Positions 1 through 8,639 of a DNA stretch of 53,932 bases are shown here, piece after piece; positions within the stretch are counted from its first letter, which is position 1; every line of letters begins with the position of its first letter. The DNA lies in assembly GCA_910578575.1 (NCBI GenBank), contig CAJTQP010000007.1, positions 1 through 53,932 of the forward strand. The letters run 5' to 3'. This DNA is from an uncultured Oscillospiraceae bacterium (GTDB taxonomy: Bacteria > Bacillota > Clostridia > Oscillospirales > Oscillospiraceae). Under the pieces are notes generated by a model. That model worked only from the letters and a program-made list of their open reading frames with translations. It had not been told where the DNA came from and did not search any database. The translations under genes were made by a program, and so were the position numbers.

Positions 1-308
1 ATTTTCTCAAAGGCCCTGACATCGATCGGGGAGTGGAAGAATATGATGCCACGCCGGGGGCCATGCTCTTGGACGTGCGCACGCCCCAGGAGTACCAGGA
101 GGGGCGGATCCCCGGCAGCAAGAACGTCCCACTGCAAACTCTGGAGAAGGTGGGGGAGTTGGTGGAGAAACAGGACACCCCCCTGTTCGTCTACTGCTAC
201 AGCGGTGCCAGAAGCCGCCAGGCGGCAAGCGCCTTGGCCAGGATGGGATATACCAACGTCAAAAATTTAGGCGGCATTGCCGCGTATACAGGAAAGGTGG
301 AGCGATAA
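1..308 (+). CDS. Rhodanese-domain protein (5' end outside window)
   Basis: Single rhodanese domain, a sulfurtransferase fold that carries sulfane sulfur on a cysteine. The reading frame is open from base 3, so the gene begins before the window. A GTG at 33 would cut off the first strand of the domain and is probably not the start. Visible motifs are LLDVRTPQEY near the N-terminus and the active-site loop YCYSGARSR, whose cysteine is the expected persulfide carrier. The stop at 306-308 lies one base before the ATG of the CoA-disulfide reductase-like gene. The two are clearly co-transcribed, and the neighbour carries its own rhodanese domain, so both probably act on the same persulfide or thiol substrate. 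Confidence 0.85.
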   Translation, partial: FLKGPDIDRGVEEYDATPGAMLLDVRTPQEYQEGRIPGSKNVPLQTLEKVGELVEKQDTPLFVYCYSGARSRQAASALARMGYTNVKNLGGIAAYTGKVER

Positions 309-309
309 T

Positions 310-2001
310 ATGAAAGTTGTCATCGTAGGCGGTGTGGCGGGAGGCGCCACGGCTGCGGCCCGAATCCGCCGGCTGGATGAGCAGGCGGAGATCGTGGTGT
401 TCGAGCGGTCCGGCTATGTGTCCTATGCCAACTGTGGCCTGCCCTACTACATCGGCGGGACCATCGGCGACCCGGAGGCTCTGACCCTTCAGACCCCGGA
501 GAGCTTCCTCTCCCGCTTCCAGGTGACCATGAAGGTGCGCCATGAGGTCACGGCCATCCATCCAGAGCGCAAGTGCGTCACCGTGCGGGACCTGGAGAGC
601 GGACGGGAATTTGAGGAGAGCTATGACAAGCTGCTCCTCTCCCCCGGTGCCAAGCCCACCCAGCCCCGGCTGCCCGGCATGGGGATGGAGAAGGTGTTCA
701 CCCTGCGCACCGTGGAGGACACCCTGCGCATCAAGGAGTATATCAACCAAAACCGGCCCCGCTCCGCGGTGCTGGCTGGCGGGGGCTTCATCAGCCTGGA
801 GTTGGCGGAAAACCTGCGGGAGTTGGGGATGGAGGTCACCATCGTCCAGCAGCTCAAGCAGTTGATGAATCCCTTCGACCTGGACATGGCCGCGTTCATC
901 CACGCCGAAATGCGCCGCAACGGCGTGAACCTGGCCTTGGGCCACGCGGTGGAGGGCTTTGAGGAGAAGGACGGCGGAGTGGATGTGCTGCTGAAAGAGG
1001 GGGCCCCCATCCACGGGGACATGGTGGTGCTGGCCATCGGCGTCACCCCCGACAGCCACCTGGCCCAGGAGGCCGGGCTGGCATTGGGGCTGAAAGGCAG
1101 CATCCTGGTGAATGACCGCATGGAGACCTCCGCGCCGGACATCTACGCCGTAGGGGACGCGGTGCAGGTAAAACACTTCGTTACCGGGGAGGACGCCGTG
1201 ATCGCCCTGGCGGGGCCCGCCAACAAGCAGGGGCGCATTGCCGCCGACAATATTTGCGGCGGGGACAGCCGCTACCAGGGCTCCCAGGCCAGCTCCGTCA
1301 TCAAGGTGTTCGGCATGACGGCCGCCGCCACCGGCGTCAATGAGACGGCGGCCAAACGGGCGGGGCTGGAGGTGGACAAAGTGATCCTCTCCCCCATGAG
1401 CCGGGCGGGCTACTACCCCGGCGGCAAGCTGATGACCATGAAGGTGGTCTTTGAAAAGGGCAGCTACCGCCTGTTGGGGGCCCAGATCGTGGGCTATGAA
1501 GGGGTGGATAAGCGCATCGACGTGCTGGCCACCGCCCTGCGGGCGGGGATGAGCGCCATCCAGCTGAAGGACCTGGATCTGGCCTACGCGCCGCCCTACT
1601 CCTCCGCCAAGGACCCGGTGAATATGGCGGGCTTCATGGTGGAGAACTTGGCCAAGGGCGTGGTGAAGCAATTCTACCTGGAGGATGTGGACGCCCTGCC
1701 CAGGGACGGCAGCGTGACCCTCCTGGATGCCCGCACGGTGATGGAGCACAGCCAGGGGAACATCCCCGGCTTCCGAAACATCCCCGTGGATGAGCTCCGG
1801 GAACACCTGGATGAACTGGACCCCAGCAAGCCGGTGTATGTGATCTGCCAGAGCGGCCTGCGCAGCTATATCGCCACTCGGATCTTGGCCGGGCGGGGCT
1901 TTGACTGCTACAACTTCACCGGGGGCTTCCGCTTCTACGACGCGGTGACCCACGACCGGGCCTTGACGGAACAGGCCTTTGCCTGCGGCATGGACAAATA
2001 A
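310..2001 (+). CDS. CoA-disulfide reductase / NADH-dependent persulfide reductase with C-terminal rhodanese domain
   Basis: A 563-residue flavoprotein. It opens with the FAD-binding motif VIVGGVAGGATAAARIRR. The single redox cysteine lies in YANCGLPYY (about C42), as in CoA-disulfide reductases. A second dinucleotide-binding loop, LAGGGFISLELAENL, should bind NAD(P)H, and TSAPDIYAVGDAV is the FAD-binding C-motif. A rhodanese domain follows from about residue 455, with active-site loop ICQSGLRS (about C513). This architecture matches the CoADR-rhodanese family, which reduces CoA disulfides, CoA persulfide or polysulfide in the cytoplasm. The ATG at 310 is used because the alternative upstream start at 277 overlaps the preceding gene. 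A strong terminator follows. Confidence 0.9.
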   Translation: MKVVIVGGVAGGATAAARIRRLDEQAEIVVFERSGYVSYANCGLPYYIGGTIGDPEALTLQTPESFLSRFQVTMKVRHEVTAIHPERKCVTVRDLESGREFEESYDKLLLSPGAKPTQPRLPGMGMEKVFTLRTVEDTLRIKEYINQNRPRSAVLAGGGFISLELAENLRELGMEVTIVQQLKQLMNPFDLDMAAFIHAEMRRNGVNLALGHAVEGFEEKDGGVDVLLKEGAPIHGDMVVLAIGVTPDSHLAQEAGLALGLKGSILVNDRMETSAPDIYAVGDAVQVKHFVTGEDAVIALAGPANKQGRIAADNICGGDSRYQGSQASSVIKVFGMTAAATGVNETAAKRAGLEVDKVILSPMSRAGYYPGGKLMTMKVVFEKGSYRLLGAQIVGYEGVDKRIDVLATALRAGMSAIQLKDLDLAYAPPYSSAKDPVNMAGFMVENLAKGVVKQFYLEDVDALPRDGSVTLLDARTVMEHSQGNIPGFRNIPVDELREHLDELDPSKPVYVICQSGLRSYIATRILAGRGFDCYNFTGGFRFYDAVTHDRALTEQAFACGMDK

Positions 2002-2009
2002 ACAGACTT

Positions 2010-2039
2010 CCCCCCGCCGGGTAACTGGCGGGGGGATTT
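2010..2039 (+). terminator. Intrinsic terminator after the CoA-disulfide reductase gene
   Basis: Nine-base arms (CCCCCCGCC at 2010-2018 and GGCGGGGGG at 2027-2035) with an 8-base loop, followed by a short T stretch. It closes the two-gene sulfur unit. Confidence 0.8.
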
Positions 2040-2134
2040 GCTGTCCCGTGGGGGCCTGTAATTTTGTGAAACATGACGAAGGGATTTTGGCGGAAACCAG
2101 GCAGGAACTCCCAGTAAGTCATACTTTGGACCGA

Positions 2135-2163
2135 TTGCGGGGACGTAATCCCTGTGCTATGAT
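2135..2163 (+). promoter_or_regulatory. Sigma-A-like promoter of the SLH protein gene
   Basis: TTGCGG (2135-2140) and TATGAT (2158-2163) are separated by 17 bases. The -10 box is good and the -35 box partial. It lies 58 bases before the start of the SLH gene. The rest of 2040-2220 shows no gene. Confidence 0.5.
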
Positions 2164-2220
2164 GGGTGTTAGTGAGATCGGACAATCTGGTCCAAACTGT
2201 TTCATTGGGGGAGTGTCTTT

Positions 2221-5160
2221 ATGAAGAAACGAATCGTAAGTGTGGTCACTACTCTGGCCCTGTGCCTGTGTTTGCTGCCGGGGACAGCGTTGGCGGCAGG
2301 TGCGGAGAACTGGACAGATGGCTTGACGCAAGCCCCCGCAGGCTATACCGAAGAAGCGGACGGGACGACCATTACCATTACCTCAGCGGAGGGCCTGGCG
2401 TGGCTGGCGGTACAGGTGAATGGGTTGAATGACATAGAGAAAACCAATTTTTCGGGGAAAACGGTTGCCCTTGATGGGGATATAGACTTAAGCGGAAAGA
2501 ACTGGATACCCATTGGCATCGCTGCCTCGCGGTATATGGGAAACTTTGATGGGCGCAACCATAGGATTTCCAACATGGCGGTTTGTGCTGGAAATGGAGA
2601 AAAGTACATGGGGCTCTTTGGAGCCATTCAATTTATTGGGTCAACAGAGGCGCCTACCTATGTCAAAGATATCACGTTGGAAAATGCTAGTATTGTAACA
2701 GACAACATTGGAAGAACAGCTTATGTTGGTGTATTGATCGGGGAGGCTCTCGGCGGAACTGGAAGTATCTCTGGCTGCTGTGTAGGTGGAGAAATCAACT
2801 GTCAAACGGTAGCGGGAGATATTGCGGCAGGTGGGATGATTGGCCATATCAATCCGATTTCAAATGTTGCGGAGTCCATACAGATTAGAGATTGCATCGC
2901 AAGTGTGACGGTTCAAGGAAACTATAACGAAGGCGGCGGCTTTGCTGGCGCAGTGAGCGAAGGGGCAAGCATTTCCAACTGTGGGGCTACCGGAGCTGTG
3001 ACCATGAACGAGCCGTACAATGGTTATACTTCCCCTGTTGCAGGTGGGTTCATTGGTGCGCTGACACTAGCGAATGATACACCTTGTTGTATTCAGGATT
3101 GCTACGCAACGGGAGACGTGCAAGTGAATGCAAGCACAGATACGTACCAGGGTACAGGCGGTTTTATTGGCGGGAAAACGTATGCAGAAGGCCCGGTTAT
3201 GATTCAGGGCTGTTTTTCTTCCGGGGATGTTAGCCTAACGACAACCAATAAAGAAATGCAATGTGTAGGCGGTTTCATAGGCATTACAGCGGCCAACTTA
3301 GAAATAGAAAATTCCTATTGCATAGGAGATGTTGCTGTGACCAACGGCACGGCACTGGGTGGGGGCTTTGTGGGCTATAACGCAGGCGAACTGACGAACT
3401 GCTATTCCCTGGGAAATGTAACAACGCAAAGTGAAACCCTCGCCCACGCCTTTGGATTTGTGGCAAACGCGTCGGCTGGCAGTCTCTATAAGAATTGCTA
3501 TGCACTGGGCGCAACGATGACGGCCACAATCGTCAGTCCCTGCTTGGCTACAAGTGCAGTGATTACAAACAATGGATGCTATCACTATGCGGGCATGGAT
3601 TTCGGGGAAGTTGAGCCAGTGGGTGCAGCGCTTTCCACAGCGTTGTCTTTGGAGCAAATCGTAAGTGGGACACTGACCGGCTTGGATGGCGAGGCCTGGA
3701 CGAAAGACTCTGGCCCGCTGCCCATTTTGAAAGAGATTCCTAGGGATGTCCAAGTGACAGAGAAGCCCAGCTATCTCTATAAAACGGTTATCTTCGACGC
3801 CCAAGAAGGCAGCGCAGTGGAGGCGCAGAAGGTTTATTATGGCGCAACGATCACAGCGCCTGTCTCCACCCGTGAGGGATATAACCTGTCCGGCTGGTAT
3901 ACCACAGCGGAAGCGGTGGAGGGCGAGGAAGCCTTCGACTTTGAAACTCCCATTACCCAGGATATGACTCTCTACGCCCGGTGGACGGAAAAGCCGGCGC
4001 CCCCGCCGCCCAGCGGTGGCAGCTCCGGCGGCAGCACCACCCCCACCCCGCCCCCGGTGAACACCGGCACGGACACCAACGACACCACCGAGACCACAGC
4101 CAAACCCTCCGCCACAACGAAGGGGGACACGGCCACCGCCACGGTGAACAAAGCCACCGCCGACGAGATCGTCAAGCAGGCCACGCAGCACCAGAGCGAG
4201 ACTGTGGTGATTGCCCCGGAGGTGAAGGGGGACGTGACGAAAACGGAGGTGTCCATCCCTGCCCAGACTGTGGGGGCCCTGGGCAGCGAGACCCAGGCCA
4301 GTCTTACCGTCTCCACCCCGGTGGCAGACCTGACCATCCCCAACGGCGGCCTGGGCGACTTGGCCAGCGGCGGGGGGACTGTTACGGTGACGGCGGAGAA
4401 GAAGGGGAACAGCGTGACCCTGTCCATCACCGCCGGTGGCGAGACGGTGACGGAGATCCCCGGCGGCGTCACCCTCACCGTCCCCCACGACGAATGCAAC
4501 CCCGGCACCGTGGCGGTGCTGGTCTATGAGGACGGCAGCCGGGAAGTGGTGCGCAAGTCCATCGCTGACGAAGGCGTGTTGCAGGTGACGATCCCCCTGG
4601 ACGGCTCCGCCAAGCTGGAGATCCTGGACAACAGCAAAGCTTTTGACGACGTCCCAGAGGACAACTGGGCGGCCCAGGCGGTGGCCTTTGCCAGCGGCCA
4701 TGAGCTGTTCCAGGGCACCGGCGGGGGAAAGTTCAGCCCGGAGGAACCCATGAGCCGGGGGATGCTGGCGGTGGTGCTCCACAACCTGGAGCGCAACCCG
4801 GCAGCGGTTGGCGGGTCCTTTGACGACGTAAACCACCAGCAGTGGTACGGGGAAGCCGTCACCTGGGCGGCGGAACAGGGCATTGTCACCGGTTACGGCG
4901 ACGGCAAGTTCGGCCCCAACGACCGCATCACGCGGGAACAGTTGGCGGTGATCCTCTGGCGCTATGCCGGCCAGCCTACCGCCTCCCAGGACTTGCCCTT
5001 CTCCGACGCAGAGCAGGCCAGCAGCTGGGCCCTGGCGGCCCTGGGTTGGGCCACAGAGCAGGGTATCCTGCATGGGAAGAACGGCGGTATCCTGGACCCC
5101 GGCGGCTTTGCCACACGGGCGGAAACGGCACAGATGCTGATGCAGTTTTTGAAAAAATAA
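2221..5160 (+). CDS. Secreted S-layer-homology protein with GLUG-like repeats
   Basis: A 979-residue surface protein. A Sec signal peptide covers about residues 1-25 (basic MKKR, hydrophobic core, ALAA cleavage site). Residues about 60-440 hold degenerate Gly-rich repeats of the GLUG type, with recurrent GGFIG, NCY and ATGDV-like strings, as expected for a beta-solenoid. A Listeria-Bacteroides (InlB B-type) repeat follows at about 520-590 (GYNLSGWYTT, TLYARW), then a Pro/Thr/Ser linker. Three SLH domains end the protein from about residue 805 and should bind pyruvylated wall polymer. The start is supported by the Shine-Dalgarno GGGGGAG eight bases upstream. The GLUG part has lower GC than the C-terminal half. 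The ligand is unknown. The product resembles the protein at 13445-15109. Confidence 0.88.
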   Translation: MKKRIVSVVTTLALCLCLLPGTALAAGAENWTDGLTQAPAGYTEEADGTTITITSAEGLAWLAVQVNGLNDIEKTNFSGKTVALDGDIDLSGKNWIPIGIAASRYMGNFDGRNHRISNMAVCAGNGEKYMGLFGAIQFIGSTEAPTYVKDITLENASIVTDNIGRTAYVGVLIGEALGGTGSISGCCVGGEINCQTVAGDIAAGGMIGHINPISNVAESIQIRDCIASVTVQGNYNEGGGFAGAVSEGASISNCGATGAVTMNEPYNGYTSPVAGGFIGALTLANDTPCCIQDCYATGDVQVNASTDTYQGTGGFIGGKTYAEGPVMIQGCFSSGDVSLTTTNKEMQCVGGFIGITAANLEIENSYCIGDVAVTNGTALGGGFVGYNAGELTNCYSLGNVTTQSETLAHAFGFVANASAGSLYKNCYALGATMTATIVSPCLATSAVITNNGCYHYAGMDFGEVEPVGAALSTALSLEQIVSGTLTGLDGEAWTKDSGPLPILKEIPRDVQVTEKPSYLYKTVIFDAQEGSAVEAQKVYYGATITAPVSTREGYNLSGWYTTAEAVEGEEAFDFETPITQDMTLYARWTEKPAPPPPSGGSSGGSTTPTPPPVNTGTDTNDTTETTAKPSATTKGDTATATVNKATADEIVKQATQHQSETVVIAPEVKGDVTKTEVSIPAQTVGALGSETQASLTVSTPVADLTIPNGGLGDLASGGGTVTVTAEKKGNSVTLSITAGGETVTEIPGGVTLTVPHDECNPGTVAVLVYEDGSREVVRKSIADEGVLQVTIPLDGSAKLEILDNSKAFDDVPEDNWAAQAVAFASGHELFQGTGGGKFSPEEPMSRGMLAVVLHNLERNPAAVGGSFDDVNHQQWYGEAVTWAAEQGIVTGYGDGKFGPNDRITREQLAVILWRYAGQPTASQDLPFSDAEQASSWALAALGWATEQGILHGKNGGILDPGGFATRAETAQMLMQFLKK

Positions 5161-5163
5161 GAG

Positions 5164-5213
5164 AACACCAGCGGGGCTTGGCAAAGGATGCCAGGCTCCG
5201 CTGGTGTTTTTCG
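5164..5213. terminator. Bidirectional terminator between converging SLH and helicase genes
   Basis: Long hairpin: AACACCAGCGGGGC pairs with GCTCCGCTGGTGTT (one offset), with inner TTGGCA/TGCCAG-type pairing and TTTTT at the end. It ends the SLH gene and also lies downstream of the helicase gene on the other strand. Confidence 0.8.
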
Positions 5214-5222
5214 TGGGTGGTC

Positions 5223-7478
5223 TCACTGCTTCCGCCGCTTCCTGGGGTGGGGCCCACTCCCTCCGCCCCGTTTCCGGTAACAACTTTCGCAAATGCGCCC
5301 CCGCTGGTGCAGCGGCAGGGCGGCACCGCACTGGGCGCAAAAGCGGATGTTGTTGCGCAGCTTGTGCAGCAGGATCTCGTTGATCTCCTCCGCCACGTCC
5401 TCCCGGCGCTCATACAGGGCCTCCTCATCCACCGGATGGCCAAAGGCCTTGGCGAAGGAGAAATACAGGTCCAGTTTTCGGCAATAGAGCTCCAGCTCCG
5501 GGAGGGTCCGGTTTTCCTCCAAGGGCAGGGGCGGCTGCTGGAGGGCTTCCCCGGCCTGGTCCTGGCGGAGAAAGTCGAAGAACAGGCTGCGCAGGGGCTC
5601 CTCCGTCTCGTCAAAGGGGATGTTGGCGGCCTTTAACTCCTGCTCCTTGGAGAGGACAAAGCCCGCCTCCCGGATCTTGGAGATGAGGGTCAAGTAGCGG
5701 GTGATGTCCAGCTTCACAAAGGGGGGCACGGTGGGCATCTGGTTCCATTGGGTCAAGACCTCCAACAGGTCAAACTCCACCTGGAGCACCAGGTCGGAGA
5801 ACCCCACCACCGCCTCCTGCAAGGGGGGCACCACCGCCTCCAAGCCCCGCTGGATCAGGGAGAGGTTTTCCGTGGCCCCCACAAAGCCCTTGTCGTACAT
5901 CCCAAAGCGCCCCGCCCGGCCGGCGATCTGTTGGATCTCCTCCGGCTTCAATTCCCGGCGCTCAATGCCGTCGTATTTCTCCGTATCCATGAAGATCACC
6001 CGGCGGATGGGCAGGTTCAACCCCATGCCAATGGCGTCGGTGGAGACCACGTATTGCATCCGCCCCTCCAGAAACCCCTCCATCTGGCGGCGGCGGGTGG
6101 CGTAGGGGAGGGCGCCGTAGATGATGGCCGGTTCCTTCCCCCGCTGGCGCAGGTCCTCCGCCACCTGGAGCACCCCCACCTTGGAGAAGGTGATGAGGGC
6201 GTCCCCTGGCTGGACGCGGGTGTAGTCCATGATGTGGCGCATACACAGAAGGGGGGTGCTGCGCTCGTGATACTGGACCTCATAGCTGTCCCCGCAGCTC
6301 TCGATGAGCCGAAGCAGCAGTTCCTTGGCCTGGGGGGCGGCGCAGAGGTGGACCTCCGGGGCTTGGACCCCTAGGATGGCGCGGGTCCAGGCGTAGCCCC
6401 GCTGGCGGTCGGCAATCATCTGGCACTCGTCGATCACCGCCACCTGATAGGGGGTGTGGAGGTCCAGCTTTTCCGCCGTGGCGGCCACATGGGTGTCTCC
6501 CTCCCGGCGGTCCTCCTCCTCGCCGGTGGTGAGGCTGCAATCGATCCCGGCGTCCAATAACGTCTCCTGGGCTTCCAGGGCCAGAAGGCGGAGGGGGGCC
6601 AGATAGACCCCGGTGCCAGCGGCTTTCAGCCGCTGGAAGCCGGCATAGGTTTTCCCGGTGTTGGTGCCCCCGATGTGGAGGATGAAATGCCGCTGCATGG
6701 CGCGGGCCGCCGGGTACTCGTCCTTGGGGTGCAGGGCGATGAGGAAGGACAAGCTGCTGCGGATGGCCTGGGGCACGTAATACACCGCATAGACCGTGGC
6801 CAAGCTCTGGCTGAGCAGCTGCTGGGCAGGGAAGTCCGGCATGGACAGCAGGGCCGCCGCGTGTTCTTCCCCTTGGGCGGGACAGAAATCCGCCAAGGCG
6901 GCCTGTGCCGCGGCATGGAGGATACGGGGATAGCGCCCCACCACCTGGTCAATGAGGGGGTTGGAGGCATGGAGCCGCCGCCCGATCCACAGAGCCAGCT
7001 TGGAAAAGCGGTTGAGCTCTACGGGGATGCGGTTGGGGTCCCGTTCCTCCGCCAGGGACAAAAACTGATACAGCGCCCCCTTGGCCTGGGGAGGCCGGAG
7101 GTTTGGCCGCCAGGCGGTGGGGAAGCGCTCCAACAGGGCCCGGTGGTAGTGGGCCGCCAACTGCCAGGCCAGGTCCTCCCCTTTCTTGGGGCAGGCCTCC
7201 CAGCTATCGGTAAGGGCCTGGATGCCCAGGGCGGCGTCCGCCGCCGCGGCCTGGTCACTGATGTGGACCGGCTGGGGATCGACCACCCGCTGGGTTTGAA
7301 AGCGCTGGTCCGCCTCCGCCGCCCGGACCTGGGCAGACTTCCATAGGGCCAGAGTGTGGGTCCCCCGGTGGACGATCATGGGGGGCGGAAGCAGTTGGGA
7401 GATCAGGCTGTTGGTCCAGCCCCGTTCCCGGAGGGTACGCTTGTTCCAGGTCCCGCCCCGGTTCTTCTTTGTCGGCAT
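5223..7478 (-). CDS. SUV3-like DEAD/DEAH-family helicase
   Basis: A 751-residue superfamily 2 helicase. Walker A is GGTNTGKT (about 270-277), the motif II equivalent is DECQM (about 350), and motif VI is QIAGRAGRFG. The GGTNTGKT plus DEcQ form is typical of the SUV3/mitochondrial-type RNA helicase family rather than classic DEAD-box proteins. The C-terminus has CAQCG and CESCYRK, a probable zinc ribbon. The start at 7478 is chosen for its strong ribosome-binding site GGAGGG, although the frame is open further upstream. Likely role: RNA unwinding or turnover (inference). No partner nuclease is nearby; the gene stands alone between convergent and divergent neighbours. Confidence 0.85.
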   Translation of the reverse strand: MPTKKNRGGTWNKRTLRERGWTNSLISQLLPPPMIVHRGTHTLALWKSAQVRAAEADQRFQTQRVVDPQPVHISDQAAAADAALGIQALTDSWEACPKKGEDLAWQLAAHYHRALLERFPTAWRPNLRPPQAKGALYQFLSLAEERDPNRIPVELNRFSKLALWIGRRLHASNPLIDQVVGRYPRILHAAAQAALADFCPAQGEEHAAALLSMPDFPAQQLLSQSLATVYAVYYVPQAIRSSLSFLIALHPKDEYPAARAMQRHFILHIGGTNTGKTYAGFQRLKAAGTGVYLAPLRLLALEAQETLLDAGIDCSLTTGEEEDRREGDTHVAATAEKLDLHTPYQVAVIDECQMIADRQRGYAWTRAILGVQAPEVHLCAAPQAKELLLRLIESCGDSYEVQYHERSTPLLCMRHIMDYTRVQPGDALITFSKVGVLQVAEDLRQRGKEPAIIYGALPYATRRRQMEGFLEGRMQYVVSTDAIGMGLNLPIRRVIFMDTEKYDGIERRELKPEEIQQIAGRAGRFGMYDKGFVGATENLSLIQRGLEAVVPPLQEAVVGFSDLVLQVEFDLLEVLTQWNQMPTVPPFVKLDITRYLTLISKIREAGFVLSKEQELKAANIPFDETEEPLRSLFFDFLRQDQAGEALQQPPLPLEENRTLPELELYCRKLDLYFSFAKAFGHPVDEEALYERREDVAEEINEILLHKLRNNIRFCAQCGAALPLHQRGRICESCYRKRGGGSGPHPRKRRKQ

Positions 7479-7506
7479 GGTACGCCCTCCTTCCCGTGGT
7501 TTTCCT

Positions 7507-7515
7507 ATTGTACCA
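7507..7515 (-). promoter_or_regulatory. Possible extended -10 promoter of the helicase gene
   Basis: On the minus strand TGG precedes TACAAT, an extended -10 element about 30 bases upstream of the helicase start. There is no convincing -35 box. Confidence 0.35.
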
Positions 7516-7583
7516 CAAGTATGCCTGCCTTGGGAAGGAGATATTCCCGTGGAGGGGAACCGGGGGGAGACTGTGCCCCTCCC

Positions 7584-7613
7584 TTGACACAGGACAGGGG
7601 AAAGAGGTATCAT
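7584..7613 (+). promoter_or_regulatory. Promoter of the SIR2-like gene
   Basis: A perfect TTGACA (7584-7589) and TATCAT (7608-7613) with an 18-base spacer, 50 bases before the SIR2-like start codon. Confidence 0.65.
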
Positions 7614-7663
7614 AACCGTAGAACGGGCGGAAACGCCGGACTTTGACAGATAGGGGAGCGGAT

Positions 7664-8614
7664 ATGGGAACACGAGAAAAGGGAAAACATCCACCGCTGC
7701 GCCTGCCCCAGGGGCGGCGGCCACGGGTGCTGCTGCTGGGCAACGGCCTGAACCGGGTCTACGGCGGGGCCTCCTGGGCGGGGCTACTGGAGAAGATCAA
7801 CCGGACAGACTATACCCTGGAGCAGATCAAGGGCATCCCCCTGCCCATGCAGGCGGTGCTGCTGAGCCGGGACCATGTGGACGAATCCTTGAAAGACCTG
7901 CGCCAGGAGCTGACCCAGTGCGAGCTGCACCCCTGGCTGGACCGCCAGCTGAAAAAGCTGCTGGCCATGCCCTTTGACTGCATCCTCACCCCCAACTTCA
8001 CCTATGAGCTGGAGTGCGCCATGGACCCGGACTTTCTCAAGGTGCCCTATCGCAACCGCCGCTGCCGCCGGCACACGGCGGCGGTGAAGCAGTCGGAGAA
8101 GCGCTTCATGCTCCACACCTATTATGACCTCCCCCTGGCCCACGGCCCCACCCCGCTGTTCCACATCCACGGGGAGGCCAGAAAGCCCGACTCCGTGATT
8201 TTAGGCCACTATTTTTACGGCACCCTCCTCTTCTCCTATGACAACTACCTCACCAAGCGGGCCCCGGAGCAGTTCTACCGCCTGGACCGGGGCCGGGGCG
8301 AGCTGCTGAGCTGGCTGGACTATTTCATCCTGGGGGACGTGTACACCCTGGGCTTTGGCTTCGACACGGCGGAGATCGACCTGTGGTGGCTCCTGTGCCG
8401 GAAGAAGCGGGAGCGGGCCAACCACGGGGAGCTATACTTCTTCGAGCCCTTTCGGAAGATCTATGAGGTGAAGCGGGGGCTGCTGGAGGCCTACAACGTC
8501 CGCTGCGAAAGCCTGGACACCGCCGAGCCGGACGATGAGGGCTACCGTATTTTTTATGAAAAAGCCATCCGGGAGATCGGCCGCCGCTTGGAGCCGGAGG
8601 CCGCCCCGGAATAG
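7664..8614 (+). CDS. SIR2-like domain protein
   Basis: A 316-residue soluble protein with signatures of the SIR2_2-like NAD-binding family: GNGLNRVYG near residue 26, LTPNFTYELE near 108 (equivalent to the TTNYD motif), and FHIHGE near 166 (equivalent to the catalytic-histidine motif). LGFGFDTAEIDLWW supplies the late NAD-pocket strand. Homologues with this domain are often NADases in antiphage systems such as Thoeris or DSR. Here no second defence gene is recognisable, and the downstream neighbour is an MFS transporter. The ATG at 7664 has Shine-Dalgarno AGGGGAG; a TTG at 7643 is in frame but has no such site. A deacylase or NADase role cannot be decided from sequence. Confidence 0.7.
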   Translation: MGTREKGKHPPLRLPQGRRPRVLLLGNGLNRVYGGASWAGLLEKINRTDYTLEQIKGIPLPMQAVLLSRDHVDESLKDLRQELTQCELHPWLDRQLKKLLAMPFDCILTPNFTYELECAMDPDFLKVPYRNRRCRRHTAAVKQSEKRFMLHTYYDLPLAHGPTPLFHIHGEARKPDSVILGHYFYGTLLFSYDNYLTKRAPEQFYRLDRGRGELLSWLDYFILGDVYTLGFGFDTAEIDLWWLLCRKKRERANHGELYFFEPFRKIYEVKRGLLEAYNVRCESLDTAEPDDEGYRIFYEKAIREIGRRLEPEAAPE

Positions 8615-8639
8615 CAGAGAAAAAAGGAAGCGATGTCAG

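Noticed and set aside
259..1953. Long minus-strand open frame opposite the CoA-disulfide reductase gene
   Set aside because: It mirrors a clear enzyme gene, has no ribosome-binding site and its product is low-complexity His/Gly/Val-rich; GC-rich antisense frames stay open by chance.
2400..3500. Repeated motifs considered as a CRISPR-like array
   Set aside because: The repeats are degenerate, in-frame and encode GLUG-type protein units; there are no uniform repeats or spacers.
3298..5340. 680-residue minus-strand open frame opposite the SLH gene
   Set aside because: Shadow of the SLH coding frame; arginine/glycine/histidine-rich product, no motif.
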